Shown: positions 20,051 through 34,145, counted from the stretch's first letter. The stretch: 64,000 nucleotides of DNA from Lethocerus indicus (GCA_019843655.1 JACDQD010000002.1:18995154-19059153), one strand, 5' to 3'. Numbers and translations: made by a program. The notes: generated by a model from the sequence alone, not told the origin.

Positions 20051-23000
20051 GACCCAAGCCGCCGGTTTCTTTCTTGGTCAACAAGAAGTTAAGTGGGCAA
20101 AGCGATGAGACGTCTAAGGCTTGGCGCGAAAGAAATAATAATTTGCTAACTGGTACAAATTACAAAATCAACAAATCGATCTATCTAGAAAAAAGAAGGA
20201 ATAAAGTATTCCATCATGTACAATACATATTTTGTTATACGGACAGTAATATATTTCAATGAGATCTCTATTATTTTCTGAAATTATATATTTTCCGACC
20301 TAGAGGGTGTGACTGTGACAGCTGTAATCTAGGACAGTTCGTCTCATTTCTACGTCTGACCCCGTTCCGACCTATTTGAGTCCTTTCATATGTTCCAACC
20401 TATTTGTCTTATTTAAAACTCATTATTATACCCCGGCTGAATGGATCATCTGCGGGGAGAGGTTTTATTCGGTGTTTATGAGCTTGAAATTATGGAAAAA
20501 CAATTGTCCACATCCTCGTGGTTTTCGGTATGGGGATCTGCACCACCGAACAGGTGGCCCTGTAGTTTAAGGCCTAAAGCAGCCTCGAAACATCGAATGC
20601 TTTAAGTCAATGTGATGTTCTTAAAGAAACTCGTCTTTTGTTTATTGTCGAATGCCGGTGGTAACCTAATTGCTACTGGAAACTTTAAATCGGAATAGTC
20701 GAGTATATTTGGAATGAATTAATTTATAACCATAGTAAATGAATGTAACTGGACATTAACACCGGGATCATATTCACATTTAGTGCGGAAATTATTAAAT
20801 TTTGTGTAAGGGGAGGGTGGCCGCTTCAAAATGAAATAGTTGAACGAATATGGTATTGATCGGCGGGGACTCGACTTCTCCACTCTGTCTGAAAACGCCC
20901 CCTTACCCGATATTGTGTTTTGATTATCTGAGATTTTCGCTGTAATTTCCGATATTTCGCCTGGGAATTTCGTTTTGTGCCTAAAGGATGGAATATCAGA
21001 ATGGCCAACATCTATGGCGTAAAAGTAAACAGGCTCGAGTCGAACCCGCGAATATAAATAGTCTAATGTAAATAGTGTCTTATTATCTAAATCGATAAAG
21101 TCCGACTTTTTGAACTTGTAAGTACTTTAAACCTAAAATTGAAATATAACTTCATCCGGTTCCGAAACAGTTTAATTATAATTAACTTTTTGATTTGAAC
21201 GCCATAGGAACTTTTCATACGTAACTTTGGCCTTTGACTATTAGTGTTTGAAGATGTTCAGACATGTTGATATAACATTCAGATTGCGAAAATGCTATAA
21301 TTTCTTCCCGTGACATAATTTAAAGACGGTAAACTGAAATTCTGTAGATCTTAGCAAAATATTTTCGTAATTCTCAAACGTGGGTGCGTTCAAAGTTTTG
21401 GGACTGTCCGAATTGTTTGCTAAACATGAAAAGTTCCCAAATATTGCAATGTTTATGATGTAGATGAAATGTATGAAAACGGTCTGAACTAGTTTTTCTA
21501 CTGACCAAGTGGGAATTAATTTAGATTGTTTAACCTTGTTAATAATCGTTGGAAAGGGATTTAAATGCTTTAAAAAAGCGGGAGTTTTGAATTAGATAGC
21601 GAGCGGTGTACAGAACAGGTCGTAAAACCTCTTATAGGTGGCACCGCTTATATATTTGGCTTTCAGGTATAGGGACCGAGGGGGCAAGGTAGGCAGAGGG
21701 AGAGGGACCCACCCATTCCCGTGCCAATTTATTCACCACGCTTTATTTATAGCGCTCCATCGTCGTCTTTTGTACTAGTTACAATGTACGAGGAAACCGG
21801 CGACCTACATAATTGAGCGGCATCGGAAAATCGAGGACCGAGGTGCATTCTTCGGGCAAAAGATTACCGGCATTTTTTTGACCGGTTTTTGTGTAAGCCC
21901 GATTTTTCCTATTAGCGTGCCCTGCTGGGCCCCTAATCTTTTTCAGGGGGGTTTCCAGTTTTTATATCCCGGGATTCTACACTCAGAAATAAAAGCGACG
22001 TTATTAGAACTGTGAGACTTGTGTTTGTAGTGACGATTTTAATACTTCTCGGAAGTTGTTTTAATAAATTATCCTCGTTCTGTATTTATTTTTTAGGAAT
22101 TTTAGGGTTTCTTGAAGTCTGGTAGGAGGAAGTGTTCCCTTATTATATTGTCGTTGCAAACGAAGTTTAAAATGAGTAAGTGATTCGAATTAAATGCTGA
22201 AAAACCTGTCTGCAGTTTCAATTCGTTTTTTCTTTCCTTCCTTCGTGCTTCCGGGACACATCTAGAAATTGAATGACTCAATCCAGATAAAAATAAATAT
22301 GGTCATATAATGAGCACCGAAGCCCAACGTAGTTTGAATGTAATATGAACTCCTGGATTCAATTCCCATCTCCTATACACTTTTCCAGTTGAAAAATTGA
22401 ACTTGAAATGGGCGGAATCCAACATCTATCACAGCTGTCGTGGGGTTAAATATTGCGAGTTGAAAATATTTTATATATTTAGCATTGAGATTTCATAACC
22501 CCACCAATACACTCACACAAAACAAACATCATTAATTTTTACCGTTAATTTATTCTGTAAAAGTGTTATGCTTCGAATTTACCGGTTCAAACATTTTCGG
22601 ATGTGGAGACAATGTTTTAAGAGCGTGACGTATCTGTAAAGTATTTAGAGAGTAACTAACGAAATAGCGTCGTTTGGCTGATCGGTGCGGTTAGCCGGGA
22701 GACGTGTTACCTAGCCTCTCTCCAGGGCCCGAGCACTCACTCTAATCAGCCCGAGTTCTCAACTACAGACAGTTGTCAGTTGAAATTTTCAATTGAAGGG
22801 AAATTCTTTTTGCGTTTAAGCCGCGTCGCATTAACCGCCGAGCTATACCCGACCCCAATCGCCGGACACTTCATTTTGGAATTCCCCTTCAATTACACCT
22901 TTTTCCATTATATATTTCATATTTCGTAGTGGCGGCCTTATACCTGCAATTTGGGATGTGCCTAACTGAATTCTAATCAGCATAATGGAGTTTAATCTAA

Positions 23001-24094
23001 TGGTAGGTACCTATTTCTGAACTTGCACTAGAAATGTGGGGCTTACCTCCTCGCACAAATACACTGAAGTACAGCCTAGAGCCCAGAGTTAAAAAAAAAA
23101 TTAAATAGTTGGCCGTAAAAAGTTCAGCTTCCTTATGTTTTATGTCAACCTTTTCATGAGAAATTTGATATTATTTTTGAAGTTAACAATCTTAGCTTTT
23201 ATCATCAGGGATGTTTCGAAATTATGGGTATAACACCGTTCGTTTCAGGTAACTCGTGTACTTAGCGTGAACAATTACTTACATTTGAAAATTTCAAAAT
23301 TTCCATAAAATACTATACTTCGATGTAAATTGCTTGAGGGACAGTCAAATGGTACGGTTTGTTCTTTTTGTTGGATGGACTATATTCAGAGCCTGATTGT
23401 AAAGTCAATTTTGCCTGTTTACAAATTATTACTCCTTCAGGTTGCCTTCATTGTGGGCCCGGATGAGAAACGCGATAAACACTATTTTCTTATCGGTACA
23501 TCAAGACAAAACCGCCGGATATTTGTTGCTCGAATTTTCCTATCAAATTCGAGACATTTTTCTTGGCAGTTCTTTTTTGTTTTAAATTAAATCTTTACCT
23601 TAGAAAGTGCCCGTATATCGATCTGTGAATCAACCCATGAGTTTCCAGTTAATTTCTTCATAATTTAACCTGCAGATTTAGTGATTGCCGGACTCCACCA
23701 ATTCAAGTTTTCCTTATGAAAATTAATGTTGAAAAAATGATACAAATCGTTAGCCTGTCCAGGAATTAGTTCCGGAACCTACAAACTTAAGTTTTAAAAT
23801 TTATGTAGCGTTCCTATTTGGGACAGGACCCACTCAAGTACGTTTTGTTTCGATAGGAACACATTTTTGTGGTTGTTACTGGGAAACTAGTAGTTAGCGA
23901 GATATCATATCCTTCATGAAATTTCCCTTAGTTACTTTCTAGATTACGTGTTTGAAGTTATTTGAATATTATCGTACCATTTAGAAAATGTTAACGGGGT
24001 ATTATCGAGGTATCTTTTAAAGTAGATAAAATAAACAGAAAGTGTTTTATTTTCCTATTATTAGGGTTGTCATCTACCCTATTGTGAATTGAAT

Positions 24095-24096
<2 letters not shown>

Positions 24097-24164
<68 letters not shown>
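24097..24164. repeat. (AT)34 microsatellite
   Basis: Uninterrupted AT tract of 68 bases, continuing into degenerate TA-rich sequence to about 24192. Confidence 0.97.
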
Positions 24165-24169
<5 letters not shown>

Positions 24170-25124
24170 TTATATATATTGTGTGTATATATATTTGGAG
24201 GAATAAAGCACGTTTTTCAACGCGGTCTGTTTGAATGTTTGAAATATAGTTTAGATATCGAAAAGTATAGACGGAAAGTATATTTGGAGCAGATGCAGTG
24301 TACTTGACCCCGATATGACAACGTTGAATCCGCGGCCAGATGTATGTATTTTTAACAACTTATTTCTGACACACAGTAATTGTTGATGGGGGCTGTACCA
24401 GTTAGACTTTGTACTCCGCTAAAAGACGGTCACGAAAATCTAAATTTGGATTAGAACTTGATTATCTTTTTTACAGTCATGGTTTTTGTCCCGTATTACA
24501 ATAACTGCCCTTTTTAACTACTTCTAGAGAGCTTTTAATTCGTAGAACCTAAGTTAGTTTTAAATTGTTGATCGCCTGTAGTAAGGCCTTGGGATTTAAT
24601 TTAACAAAGGGTAGTCGTTTGGTTGTTTAATTTAGATTTAGGCGGTATATGCGTCTGTGATTCAACAAATCGTACACAATAAAACAGAAACAAGTTCAAT
24701 TTAGCTTTTAACAGTGAATTTTGATCGTTATTATTTATTTCCCCCTTTCTGTTCGGATAATGATGAACTTATGTAATCGGGAAGAGGTATCATATTGGCC
24801 CAAAATACAGTATCGCGTCCCAAGTTTGAAATTCACTGTACAATTTAGATTCTGCTTACTATTCGGTTCTATACGATCGGATAATTAGCCATAAATTGGC
24901 TCGAAAGGGTATATTACTTACGAGACTATTAGGTATCTATTTTAACGGCGGCCGAAATGAAAGTGAAAGTGTGTGTATACGTATGTTTCGGTAAACCTCA
25001 AAAGTCCGGAACTGAGCCCCATCAACAGTGCGGTTCCCCGGGTGATGAACTTCCGGCCATTTCCCCTCTCGACGACAAAATTCGGCCCCAACTGCATGGC
25101 TACTCTCACCTCAGTTATTAGGCC

Positions 25125-25180
25125 ATGCAGTAGCCTAGTGGTTATGAGTGTTTCGGAAGGCAATACTCGAGTTTATGAGG
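25125..25180 (+). mobile_element. Possible tRNA-derived SINE relic (A/B-box pair)
   Basis: TAGCCTAGTGG at 25131-25141 matches an A box, and TACTCGAGTTT at about 25164 is a degenerate B box. The 33-bp spacing between them is normal for a tRNA-derived promoter. The sequence resembles the head of arthropod tRNA-SINEs but is short and decayed; a tRNA gene is excluded because no cloverleaf closes. Confidence 0.3.
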
Positions 25181-26489
25181 CCATAGACTAAAAAGAAATA
25201 GTCAATTTCAGGCGCGCATTGTATTGAGCCTAAAGTCTTCCTTTAGGAAGGGCTACCGAGTTAAATTCATTTCTTCCCCGAAAAGGTATTGAATAATGAT
25301 ATATTGGAGATATAATAAGCAGTAAGGAGAGTTTAAAAAACAAAACGACACTATGAGAAAGTAGAAAATAAACTCGAGACAACTCAATTTTGTGCAAATC
25401 ATGAAAATAGAATATAAAGCCAACAAACGTGTGCTACGACTAACAGGACTCTATCGGCTTCCGGTCTTTACTGGTTATAGAAAATAATTTCGATACTGGA
25501 AACATACTGAACCATTTAGAATAACCATATTTAATATAAATCTTAGTCGAGTTACAATTTCATTGCATTATATTAAACGGTCTGTGATATATCCCAAATT
25601 GTAAGAGATTTCGTTATGCGTTTCCGTATCGCTGCATAGTGTCCGCCATCCCGGTTTATTCCGACGGATAATGAGTTATCTAATATTTCGGCGGGTTAAT
25701 AGATTAGATTCGGGCAAAGAAGGAAAAGAATCTGGCTGAAGAAAGTTGAGGAGTTGAGGACTGTAAGTTCTCTTTATAATACCCAGCAAAATTAGTCTCC
25801 TGAATATGTTTAATAACCTGTACCACCGGTCGTTATTCAACTTTAGAATGGCTCCCCCTAAACAATACGAAGGAAATGGACGAAACTGAAAACGCTATTT
25901 GGACCCAAGGTAATTTTTGAATACATTTCCATCGGTAAGCCAGTTGGGAGCCGCAGGAAAGAGCCGTCTCCGGGCGGGAAATATGTCAACAACATAGACG
26001 TAGGTCTATTTCAGGACGGCCATACGGGATGGGGTTTTTTTTTTTTTTCTCGCAAATACCAACCGAATTAAAACTATTGCCGTGCCCATCTAATTTTAAC
26101 ATTATTTTCATTCGGAAATGAACTCGACCCGATTTTAAACCCCATCGCGTTTAACTGGGCAAGTATTGACCGCTATTAAGTATTAATCTATTCCGTTTGT
26201 CGGTTGTAGATTCCTAGATGATTAGGAAACATTTTTAACCCGATCCGCGATCTAGAGCCTTGGCTTTAATTTGAGGTCTGACAAAAAATTAGTTCAAGGC
26301 TTTTGAAATTTGGCTCATAAATGCACGCGAACTATTCGAAACAGTGTTTAAATAAGAGGAAGTCTGCGCGCCTTTTTGAATGCGAATTTGAAAATGCGAA
26401 TGAAATTTAATGGAGCCAATGCGAGGTTACCAGCCAAACAATTAACGTAACGTAGCCAGTAAACGGGCGAGTATACTGGAGTTTAAGAG

Positions 26490-26750
26490 CAAATTCGAGA
26501 AAATTTTCGAAATTTTTGGTTTTTCAACTTTTCCTCCTACAGCAAGTGTTATATAACACATGGGGATAACAGTTTAGGACCAATCCGGGCAAATTTTTGA
26601 AATTTGACTAATTTTCTATTTTTCAACTTTCTTTCATACAGTACTAGTACATCGCACCTGCGGACCTATTTGTCTACATGAGACAAATCCGGTAGTACGC
26701 GCCACAGTGTTTCTCCTTATAGAATTTGTTCGCCGGGTGGGCAAATTCTG
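26490..26750. repeat. Small repeat block: imperfect tandem duplication followed by two short hairpins
   Basis: Two similar segments of about 60 bp occur near 26490-26560 and 26585-26645; both share a TTTTTCAACTTT core and end in a TACAG-like string. Two hairpins follow. ATTTGTCT/AGACAAAT has perfect 8-bp arms and a 5-nt loop (26668-26688). AGAATTTG/CAAATTCT has perfect 8-bp arms extended by wobble pairs (26721-26749). The nature of the element is unknown. Confidence 0.4.
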
Positions 26751-28590
26751 TCTGCCTGGCGCCCTCGGCCAAAATATAATGTTGATGGCTCTGTTTACAA
26801 TTTTAAATAGGAGGATTTTCACGTTTCGAATAATATTCAAAAATTATTTCCAATGATTTTTACTGGTCCTTAACTTCTTCTTTAAACGTTTTGGAAACAG
26901 GAGATTATAGGGAAATCCGGAAATCTTGTGTTTAGGTAGCAGATAATATTATTTATGAACATTTGTTTAATCTGTCCATTCATCTTCTAAATATTCCCCG
27001 AGATTGCGAAAATATTTATAAGGGAGTCGATTAATTGCAGATGTAAAATATTACTTTCTAAAATTTGTTCTGTTGTGCTTAAATAATATAGTTCGGAGCC
27101 TAATTATTCAGGAACAGTGGCCAGGTAGGCTCGGATTTGTGGAGACTGTGGACTAGGTCTACTCAAGTGCGCCAGATGAACAGGATTTTTCGTTGGGGCG
27201 CCGATGCTTTGGGACTGTGCCTAACCCCTCCGGTATATATATTCACAGCCATCCATTTAGCACTTCCCCTCTTAACCACCACCACCGCCACCACCCTCCC
27301 CTCATCCTAACTCACACGCTCTTGGGCCAAATATTTGCATTTCTCTCAGCAGTTGGTGGGGTAGAGCGTGCGCGAACCGGCCCGTTGCCCTCGAGTTTCG
27401 TCCGTAACCCTGTGTCTCTAATCATAATCCGAGAGCGAATAGTTTAATATAAAGGACGTAAGTACGACACCATAAAATCGCATCATTACCAGCCAACGAG
27501 GGGGTCCAGTTAGCTCGCTCATATTGATCGTCTGTATTGATTTCGATTGATTTCAATGAGGTGATATTGAAAAATATTACTGACGAATTTCCTATCGAGT
27601 TGATCTTCGGCGGCCGGCCATTATTAGCCGTGACGGACAGTTGTACTACATTGTATTAAGAGTCTTATTCTATTAAGCGACAATGATACGAAGAAAAATT
27701 AAGCCATACCGGAAGTTTGTCATTGCAGTTGTTTATTACATTGCAAGATTATTATTAGTTGTTAAATAACGGAGTCGATTGCAATGGGATAGCTTAGTCA
27801 CGAGCCTTTAGTGTCTGTTCTTATTATTGGAAGAATTATTCTATAAGAATTTCCGATTGAGTTTGAGATTGGCCGGATGAAACATCTTATCATTGGTTCC
27901 GTAATGTCCTCACTTTATATTGGGCCGTTACATCACTTTTCGTCTTTACGATGACATTATTTTTCACTGCATTTCCACTTGTTTCCCCAATAAGCAGAGT
28001 TACATAGAGCAGAGTTTGTTTCAGTTACGGCGACAACTAAATTCATCGATGCGAATAAATGTTTGTGCACGTTTACATCCGCTATTATGCAAAAAATTCG
28101 TTATTCCGGCATTGATGAATTGTACAATATTTTGGATATCGAGTAATGCATAACATATATACATAAAATACATACGTAAAATATGTTACATAATTTTGTA
28201 TAAGTTTAGTTACAACCTACGAACCTATACACCACTTTTTGTGTATGTAGTAATATTTTATAGTACCTCAGATAAACCAATTTTCATCGATTAACCCACC
28301 ATTATTAATTAAAATTAAAGAAGCATTTTACATGCCTCCTAATATCGGAACGGTAGTATTGGCTTGTATTTTACGAGTCATTGACCCCGCGATATTTTTA
28401 TTTGATCAGTTTATTTGATGGCGTCCCCTTTGGATAGAGCTAGATTTTAATGTGAAAAGATTACATCTATCCAAAGAATAGGACATTACGTCTGACTTTA
28501 ATAATGCTTATGTTTAGTTCGGAAAACAAACATAGATTTCTGAAGAACATTTGTCATTTTTGCGCCACCCTTTATTTGGTCAAACTCTAG

Positions 28591-28620
28591 ACCGGTTTCT
28601 GCTTTTCGCCATCGTCAGTA
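28591..28620 (-). repeat. Dispersed CTGACGATGGC...GAAACCGG motif, copy 1
   Basis: On the minus strand this reads ACTGACGATGGCGAAAAGC followed by AGAAACCGGT. It is closely similar to three other places in the window (38239-38269, 45185-45216, 57190-57220), so it is a recurrent module and not a gene part. Confidence 0.55.
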
Positions 28621-29715
28621 GCTTTCCGCTAGTAGTCCAGCTGCATAAGTAACCTGCACACATAGGTGTTATTCCAAACACTCGCTGGGACCCATTCCTT
28701 AGGCATGTTAAATTAATTGAACACGTTTTCTTTGGTACCCGGAACTAAGCTACAGTCGAATGGTAACGAGTACGTTGGGAATTCTGCTTTTACGAATCCG
28801 ACTAGTATCATCGTATAGCGCAGTTACGGTGTATGGCAATGGGATTTTTAAAGTTAATATTTTCCTGACGAAACGCTATTTTAGGCTATCCATGGGAAAA
28901 CTGTATGCACATTCAGAAGAGTCTGCTAGTCATAATTAGTACAATTATTAAGTACGATATATAAATTAATAACATTTAATTCCACCCAAAAATTAGTGGG
29001 ATTTAGTGGGATTACGCTAGCGCGTAATTAGTTAGTGTAAAAAATATGGATTTTTTGCAAGCTTAAACTGAAATTTTATTTTGAAACGTGTAACGGTATT
29101 ATTGTCCATTGGAGATGCTATTTGGCATGGGTGGACTGTATTATTTTTATTTGGTTTTACAGCACTGATGGCTAACTGGTGGGGAGTTCTTTATTTTCAT
29201 GCTGAAAAAAAATTTCACAGCCAGCTGTGTATAGTAACAAAACATCGATATTCAATCTGCGGCCCCGGCCTCCCGATAGTCGATGGGCTGTGATATTCAC
29301 AAATCTTCATATTCTGTTTTGTAATAATTAGAAATTCGTAGTTTTTTCATTTTAATTCTTAATATCTGCTTTTGCAATTTGAAAGAAGGTCAATTTTTAA
29401 TTGTAATCGAAGTAACAGATTATTGTCCCGATTTCGAACATTAGCTCTTGAAGCTACAGCTGTTGACTTTGTACTGCAACAGCTGGGTGTTAATGCAACT
29501 CTTATGACGGGCCTCTGCATACTCTAGTAGTTTGAAATTATTGTGTTCGTTCGGCAAAAAATCCTGATCTTCAATATTTGTCATACGCCGGAATGAGTGA
29601 TATTCGCTTTTTGTCTATCGGCAACGTGTCGTCCAGAGGCTCGCATTGCTAGTTGCGGTGATTTATGTTTTGAGCTAATAACATTTACCGGATATGGGTA
29701 TTTGCTTGTACTGCT

Positions 29716-32700
29716 ATGAGCTTACAAAAAATGGTTGAAATGACAGGAACAGTTGAGAGGGATACACCGCCGTCCAGAGGTATATCGTTGATCAGTGTTG
29801 CGTCCTACGCTTGTAGGATATGCCAAACCACCAAAAGTCGGGAGGACCTTATTTCACCGTGCAATTGTAAAGGTAATTTAAAGGGGTTGCTGCTAACTTC
29901 GATTTCGTTTTCACGCGGGCTCTCGTTCGTTAACGAAAAGAGTGTTTACAGCAAATGAAAACAGTTACGTCAGCTATTCTCGATGTTAGTAATGTTTCCA
30001 TTCTGAAACGCTACGTATATAACAGTTGGCCGGCTGAGAGAACGCAGTTAAAACAATTACAAACGACATTCCCGTCATTATTTTGCGCTCCTCTCGATTT
30101 TACGTTTAGACAAAACCACGCAGTCAAATTGGGCAAAGTGAGCGTCCGTGAAAGAAACCGTGATTCATCCCCACCACGTGGACCATGTCACGTTTGTCTT
30201 ATCCTATAGTGCGAGCCATCCTCTCCACATTCGGCCTTTCACCCTCTTCCACCCGATACAAAGTAAAATTGCGTTTCTTCTACGGCGTCAGCTATTTTGT
30301 ACGTCCCTCGCTCCGGATTTGACTCGTTAGATTTTAACCGGCAAATTGTTGGGTGTTTCACGCTTACCGAATACCGCGTGAGATCACATCTAAATGGAAC
30401 CAAACCGTCCCGTTCTGAGCACCATTTTCGTTTCTCCGAAACCTTCGGGATCCGATAATTTTACGTACTACTACTCTTCAGCGACGGACATAGTGCGTAG
30501 GCCTGGGTTTATACTACGGGGTATATCGACTGTAGACATTTAACATTTATTTGGCGTCCGAATATATACTTTCCGCCACTCGCCCAATATCAAGATCCTT
30601 TGACTCATTTCCTACGTGGACAGTTGCGGTCATAGAGTTGCGTCAGACCTGGCCATCTCCATATTGCGGTTACCTACTCCGGATTTGATTCGTTAGCCGT
30701 TAGCCTAACGAATCTTCCTCTTCTGACGAGAGGGAGTGGTTTTGTTGAGTGAGTGCCATCGCAGGCTAATCCGTCAGCTCCTCGGCCGGAAGTGGCGAAT
30801 TAGACTTAAGAGTAAAAAAGTCGCGCGTCTAGATAAACCTCCGTATGTGCGCTGGTATTTAAACGTGCTCACTGATTCACCGCCTTGCAGTCGATCTGCG
30901 GCTCTCTTCAGTCTGTTACTAGGTGTTCGAGCGCTCATTTCGCTCATCCAGGTCCTGTTAGCGGCTCTCTTCATTACAGGTAGGGAAACGCTATCATCGT
31001 CCACCGCATTTTCCCAACACGAAATCAATTTTGGATTTTCAGATTTTGCGCCTTGATCAACCTTTCCTCGTTAATAGTACTTAATTACGTCTCGAATTCC
31101 TCTGCGGGTTGTACTGGACATCGTGGGGAGGGCCTTGAGTTTGGAATTGGAGTAAGGTCGTCGTTTACGTAGACGGCAGAATAATCGATGAAAGTTGCTC
31201 TCCCGCTCTTACATTACAAGTATTATGCCATTCAACTAGCCGTAATGTCGCACTTGAAATGTATTAAAAGTTCGGTATTATTAACAGCCTTCATTAAGAC
31301 ATTTCGTTTGTGCACTCTCCGGTTCTACTGTCCATCTCCGTAAATTTGAATACCGACGAATATAACGCCAACATAGAGGGCGTAGCTTTGACTTGAAAGT
31401 AATATTGATATAATAAATATTTTTGTTAGGAATTACTGTAGGACTGTCCGTTTAATATTGTCGCACTGCGTTCCTCAAGACCATTTCGGACTACTCAAGG
31501 GGAAATTATGCCATCATTCGAAGAAGCCGGTGTACGTAGAAAAAATGTAGCGAGTAATCGGTTTGCGAAATAGCGAATGACGAGAAGTGGCACCTCTCGG
31601 TATTAGCCGTGAAGTAGGCAAATATTTGATGTAGTGCCCCGTTGGGTAAATCGAAGGGGTTAACTGCTGTTTATTGTAATTAAACAATCGGATTGCGAAG
31701 GTACCCTGGGCAAAATACATTTGAGTTGCCTGGAAAGATGGCTGAACCTTTGCGGGCGGGAAAACTGTGAGATATGCCGGTACCAATTCACGGCTCAGCG
31801 GCGAAGGCGCTACAGCTTCTGCCAGTCCATCAGGTACCATATCCTCCACTCTTTTACTCTCTCCTTTTTCGCTATCTAAATGTAGACTTGTCTGCGCTAT
31901 TTAATTTTAGTGATTTTTTCGTTCAAAATATTGGAATGGCAAAAGTCTAATAGATTTTCTAATTGTTTCATTAATACTCCGTTTCTAATTACATATAAAC
32001 ACACAATCGAACGTTTATTCTCCTCTTTGTGCGTGATTTTTTTGTTGAGCAATAAATAAATTAGAAATTTATTGGCGGATATCGGGGAATAGTACTAAAT
32101 GTACAATTTATATTTGGCTTAAAATCTCGTTTTGCATATTGCGCAATTTCAAAGGAGAACATTTCAACTCGTTCAGGTGTGTAAATAGGGCCGATAAGTG
32201 GGATTTGTACGAATGCCGTGGCATTGTGTAATTGAGGAAGTGACGCCATGGTGGTGCCAAGTTAAATTGCGGTATGACGTCGGACGTTATTTTAATTGCA
32301 TTTCATTATTTCGTGTACAGTATTCGTACGTTCGGAGGTATTGTCGGAGCTCTATTGTAAAATGTACTTCCGCCGGTTAAAGTATCGTGTTTGAAGGGGG
32401 TGTAGGTTTGACCCGTATGTTTGCGGTTGTCCTGTTTTATTTGGTCGATTTCAGACCTTACCTACGAAGTTGGCGTTTTAAGCATTAATGCTGAAACGCG
32501 TCGGGCGATCCGAATTTAAATTATCTATAAATTGATCGAATGTATGAATTCTCTAAAGTGTTTTAAAACTTCCGGTTTTACTTGGAAGTAAACGCGTTGT
32601 CGAGGGATTCGTAGAGTGCAACGGGAAAAGACACGCCATCTATACATAGGGAGGAATCGATTTTTTCCCTGGAGTGTCCTTGTTCCTACCGGGCCGTCGG

Positions 32701-33553
32701 GTGAGAGGAGTCTCCAGACAAACCACCGCCGTTTTTTTTCACGATGAAAGTATCTAATTAACATACGGAACTAAGCCAGATGCCCAGGGAAATATCGGCA
32801 TATGTTCCACCCTTCGTAAATGAGTCCTTAAATACTGCAGGCAAGTCAACTCTTCCCTTCCTATTTATTACCAACTCAATTCTCCTTTATATTACCATTA
32901 TTTGCTTATATAGCTGAAATTGGATTATTATTTATTTTTAAATTTAAAATATATGAAACCAAACCGTAAGCTCTCATTTATCTCTTAATATGATAGTACG
33001 AGACGCGATAATTTTCATTCTATCTGCAGATAACTGTGTTTATATCTTTAATCTCCGCCTATTAGCCCCTAAAAATCGGCAACTTCCGTTGATTTCTAAT
33101 GAGAATTCCTTAACATTATTTTCCTGGAAATGATTCCACCTTCGTTTTAATCCGTATTGGCCTGTATTCGGCTATTTTAGAATGTGGTTGCGACAACCGA
33201 GACACAGATCACTGCTGAAGTCGGACCTGGTGGTGGCTGGCATACTGACCCTGGTGACTATGGGGCTGTGCGTCATCTGCACGGTGGGCACCAAATATTT
33301 CGTGATGGAGGGTCTCAAAGTGGGCATCTCGAGCTACTGGACGGAAGGCGTGATCACGTTCTTCCTGACGGTTATAATCCTCGGTTACACGGGCACACTC
33401 TACCTGATAATGAGGGACCACGTGGTACCCTGGTACCGTTGGTGGAACCGGTGCGTTGTCATCAAGCTCGTCCTGGAACCTCGGCCTGAAACCGAGTCCG
33501 GCGACAGGGCCGCCACAGACCAACTTTGCGATACCGACGTCCGCGTCATCTGA
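29716..33553 (+). CDS. MARCH-type membrane-associated RING-CH E3 ubiquitin ligase, complete, three exons
   Basis: Membrane-bound E3 ligase of the MARCHF2/3-like group, expected to ubiquitinate membrane proteins on endosomes or the plasma membrane. Exons: 29716-29872, 31701-31833, 33181-33553; introns are 1,828 and 1,347 bp, GT-AG, phases 1 and 2. The product is 220 aa. The RING-CH finger has all eight ligands in C4HC3 order: C33, C36, C49, C51, H59, C62, C75, C78, with the family Trp (W66) after H59-x2-C62. Two membrane segments follow at about 112-133 and 152-173, then a PWYRWW motif and a polar C-tail. The first four zinc ligands are on exon 1 and the last four on exon 2. Joining exon 1 directly to exon 3 would break the frame, which independently requires exon 2. 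The start is the first ATG after an in-frame stop at 29671. Whole gene is CpG-rich. Paralogue identity within the family is not certain. Confidence 0.9.
29873..31700 (+). other. MARCH intron 1
   Basis: Intron with GTAATT donor and GCGAAG acceptor. It carries no recognised gene. A short hairpin, GATTCGTTAG/CTAACGAATC with perfect 10-bp arms, lies at 30687-30714. Confidence 0.85.
31834..33180 (+). other. MARCH intron 2
   Basis: Intron with GTACCA donor and TATTTTAG acceptor. Nothing else recognised inside. Confidence 0.85.
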
Positions 33554-34145
33554 TTCCAGTTCCATCCACCCATTTAGTAGTGTCACGCTCAAATGAAACA
33601 GTAAACGTATAGAAGACACCTGTGTTATTTCACTCTACTATTGGTATATTCCAATATTAGGTAAAAAAAGCGATGGTTTCAGTTACCAAACAAAGTATAG
33701 CATTAGGAAATGATTAATACGTTACAAGAATGATAACTTTAATATGGATGATCCCAATTCACACGTATACAGAACATATGCATTCAAAGAGTTTAGTAAA
33801 TATTTAGTAGGTATGAAGTAAACATTGATACCTATTTGTTCTGCACCCCTTGAAGGTACATTGAAGGCGTTAGTTAGAATGACGTCTTTGTTTGACCAGG
33901 TACATTGCTAATGTTTTATTCATGGGTGAAAAATTAAAACTTCAACTAATCAATGAGGCTCTTTTAAATTACTTTTTAGTACTGTTCGATATTGATTTAA
34001 TCCAGTAATAGCCAGTTGTGACTTGACTTTAGGTAACTCATCAACTGAAATTCATTGTCTGTATGAATCGGACTATAAGTTTCGTGCCGTAATATATTCG
34101 TTACTCTCCCCTATATTCATAATTCTCCGTTATGTTTCTGCCTGT

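Larger units (their letters stand above)
16321..29673. other. Gene-poor CpG-rich interval, no coding gene recognised
   Basis: About 13 kb without a supported coding exon. Open frames here are short and lack homology or splice-bounded structure that I can recognise; the longest is 122 codons on the minus strand at 17267-16899. The interval holds three TA microsatellites, SINE-like relics near 19.99 and 25.13 kb, a small duplicated/hairpin block at 26.5-26.75 kb, and one copy of a dispersed motif at 28.6 kb. It may be intron or intergenic DNA upstream of MARCH. Confidence 0.55.

Noticed and set aside
30736..31056. 106-codon plus-strand frame with a hydrophobic stretch, in MARCH intron 1
   Set aside because: I considered it as the missing MARCH exon, but it has no Cys/His ligands and wrong phase; the exon at 31701-31833 fits fully.
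31514..31849. 111-codon minus-strand frame
   Set aside because: It lies antisense to the cryptic MARCH exon 2 and is a shadow of it.
33184..33619. Overlapping 101- and 136-codon frames on the two strands
   Set aside because: These are shadows of MARCH exon 3, whose true frame gives two membrane helices and a PWYRWW motif.
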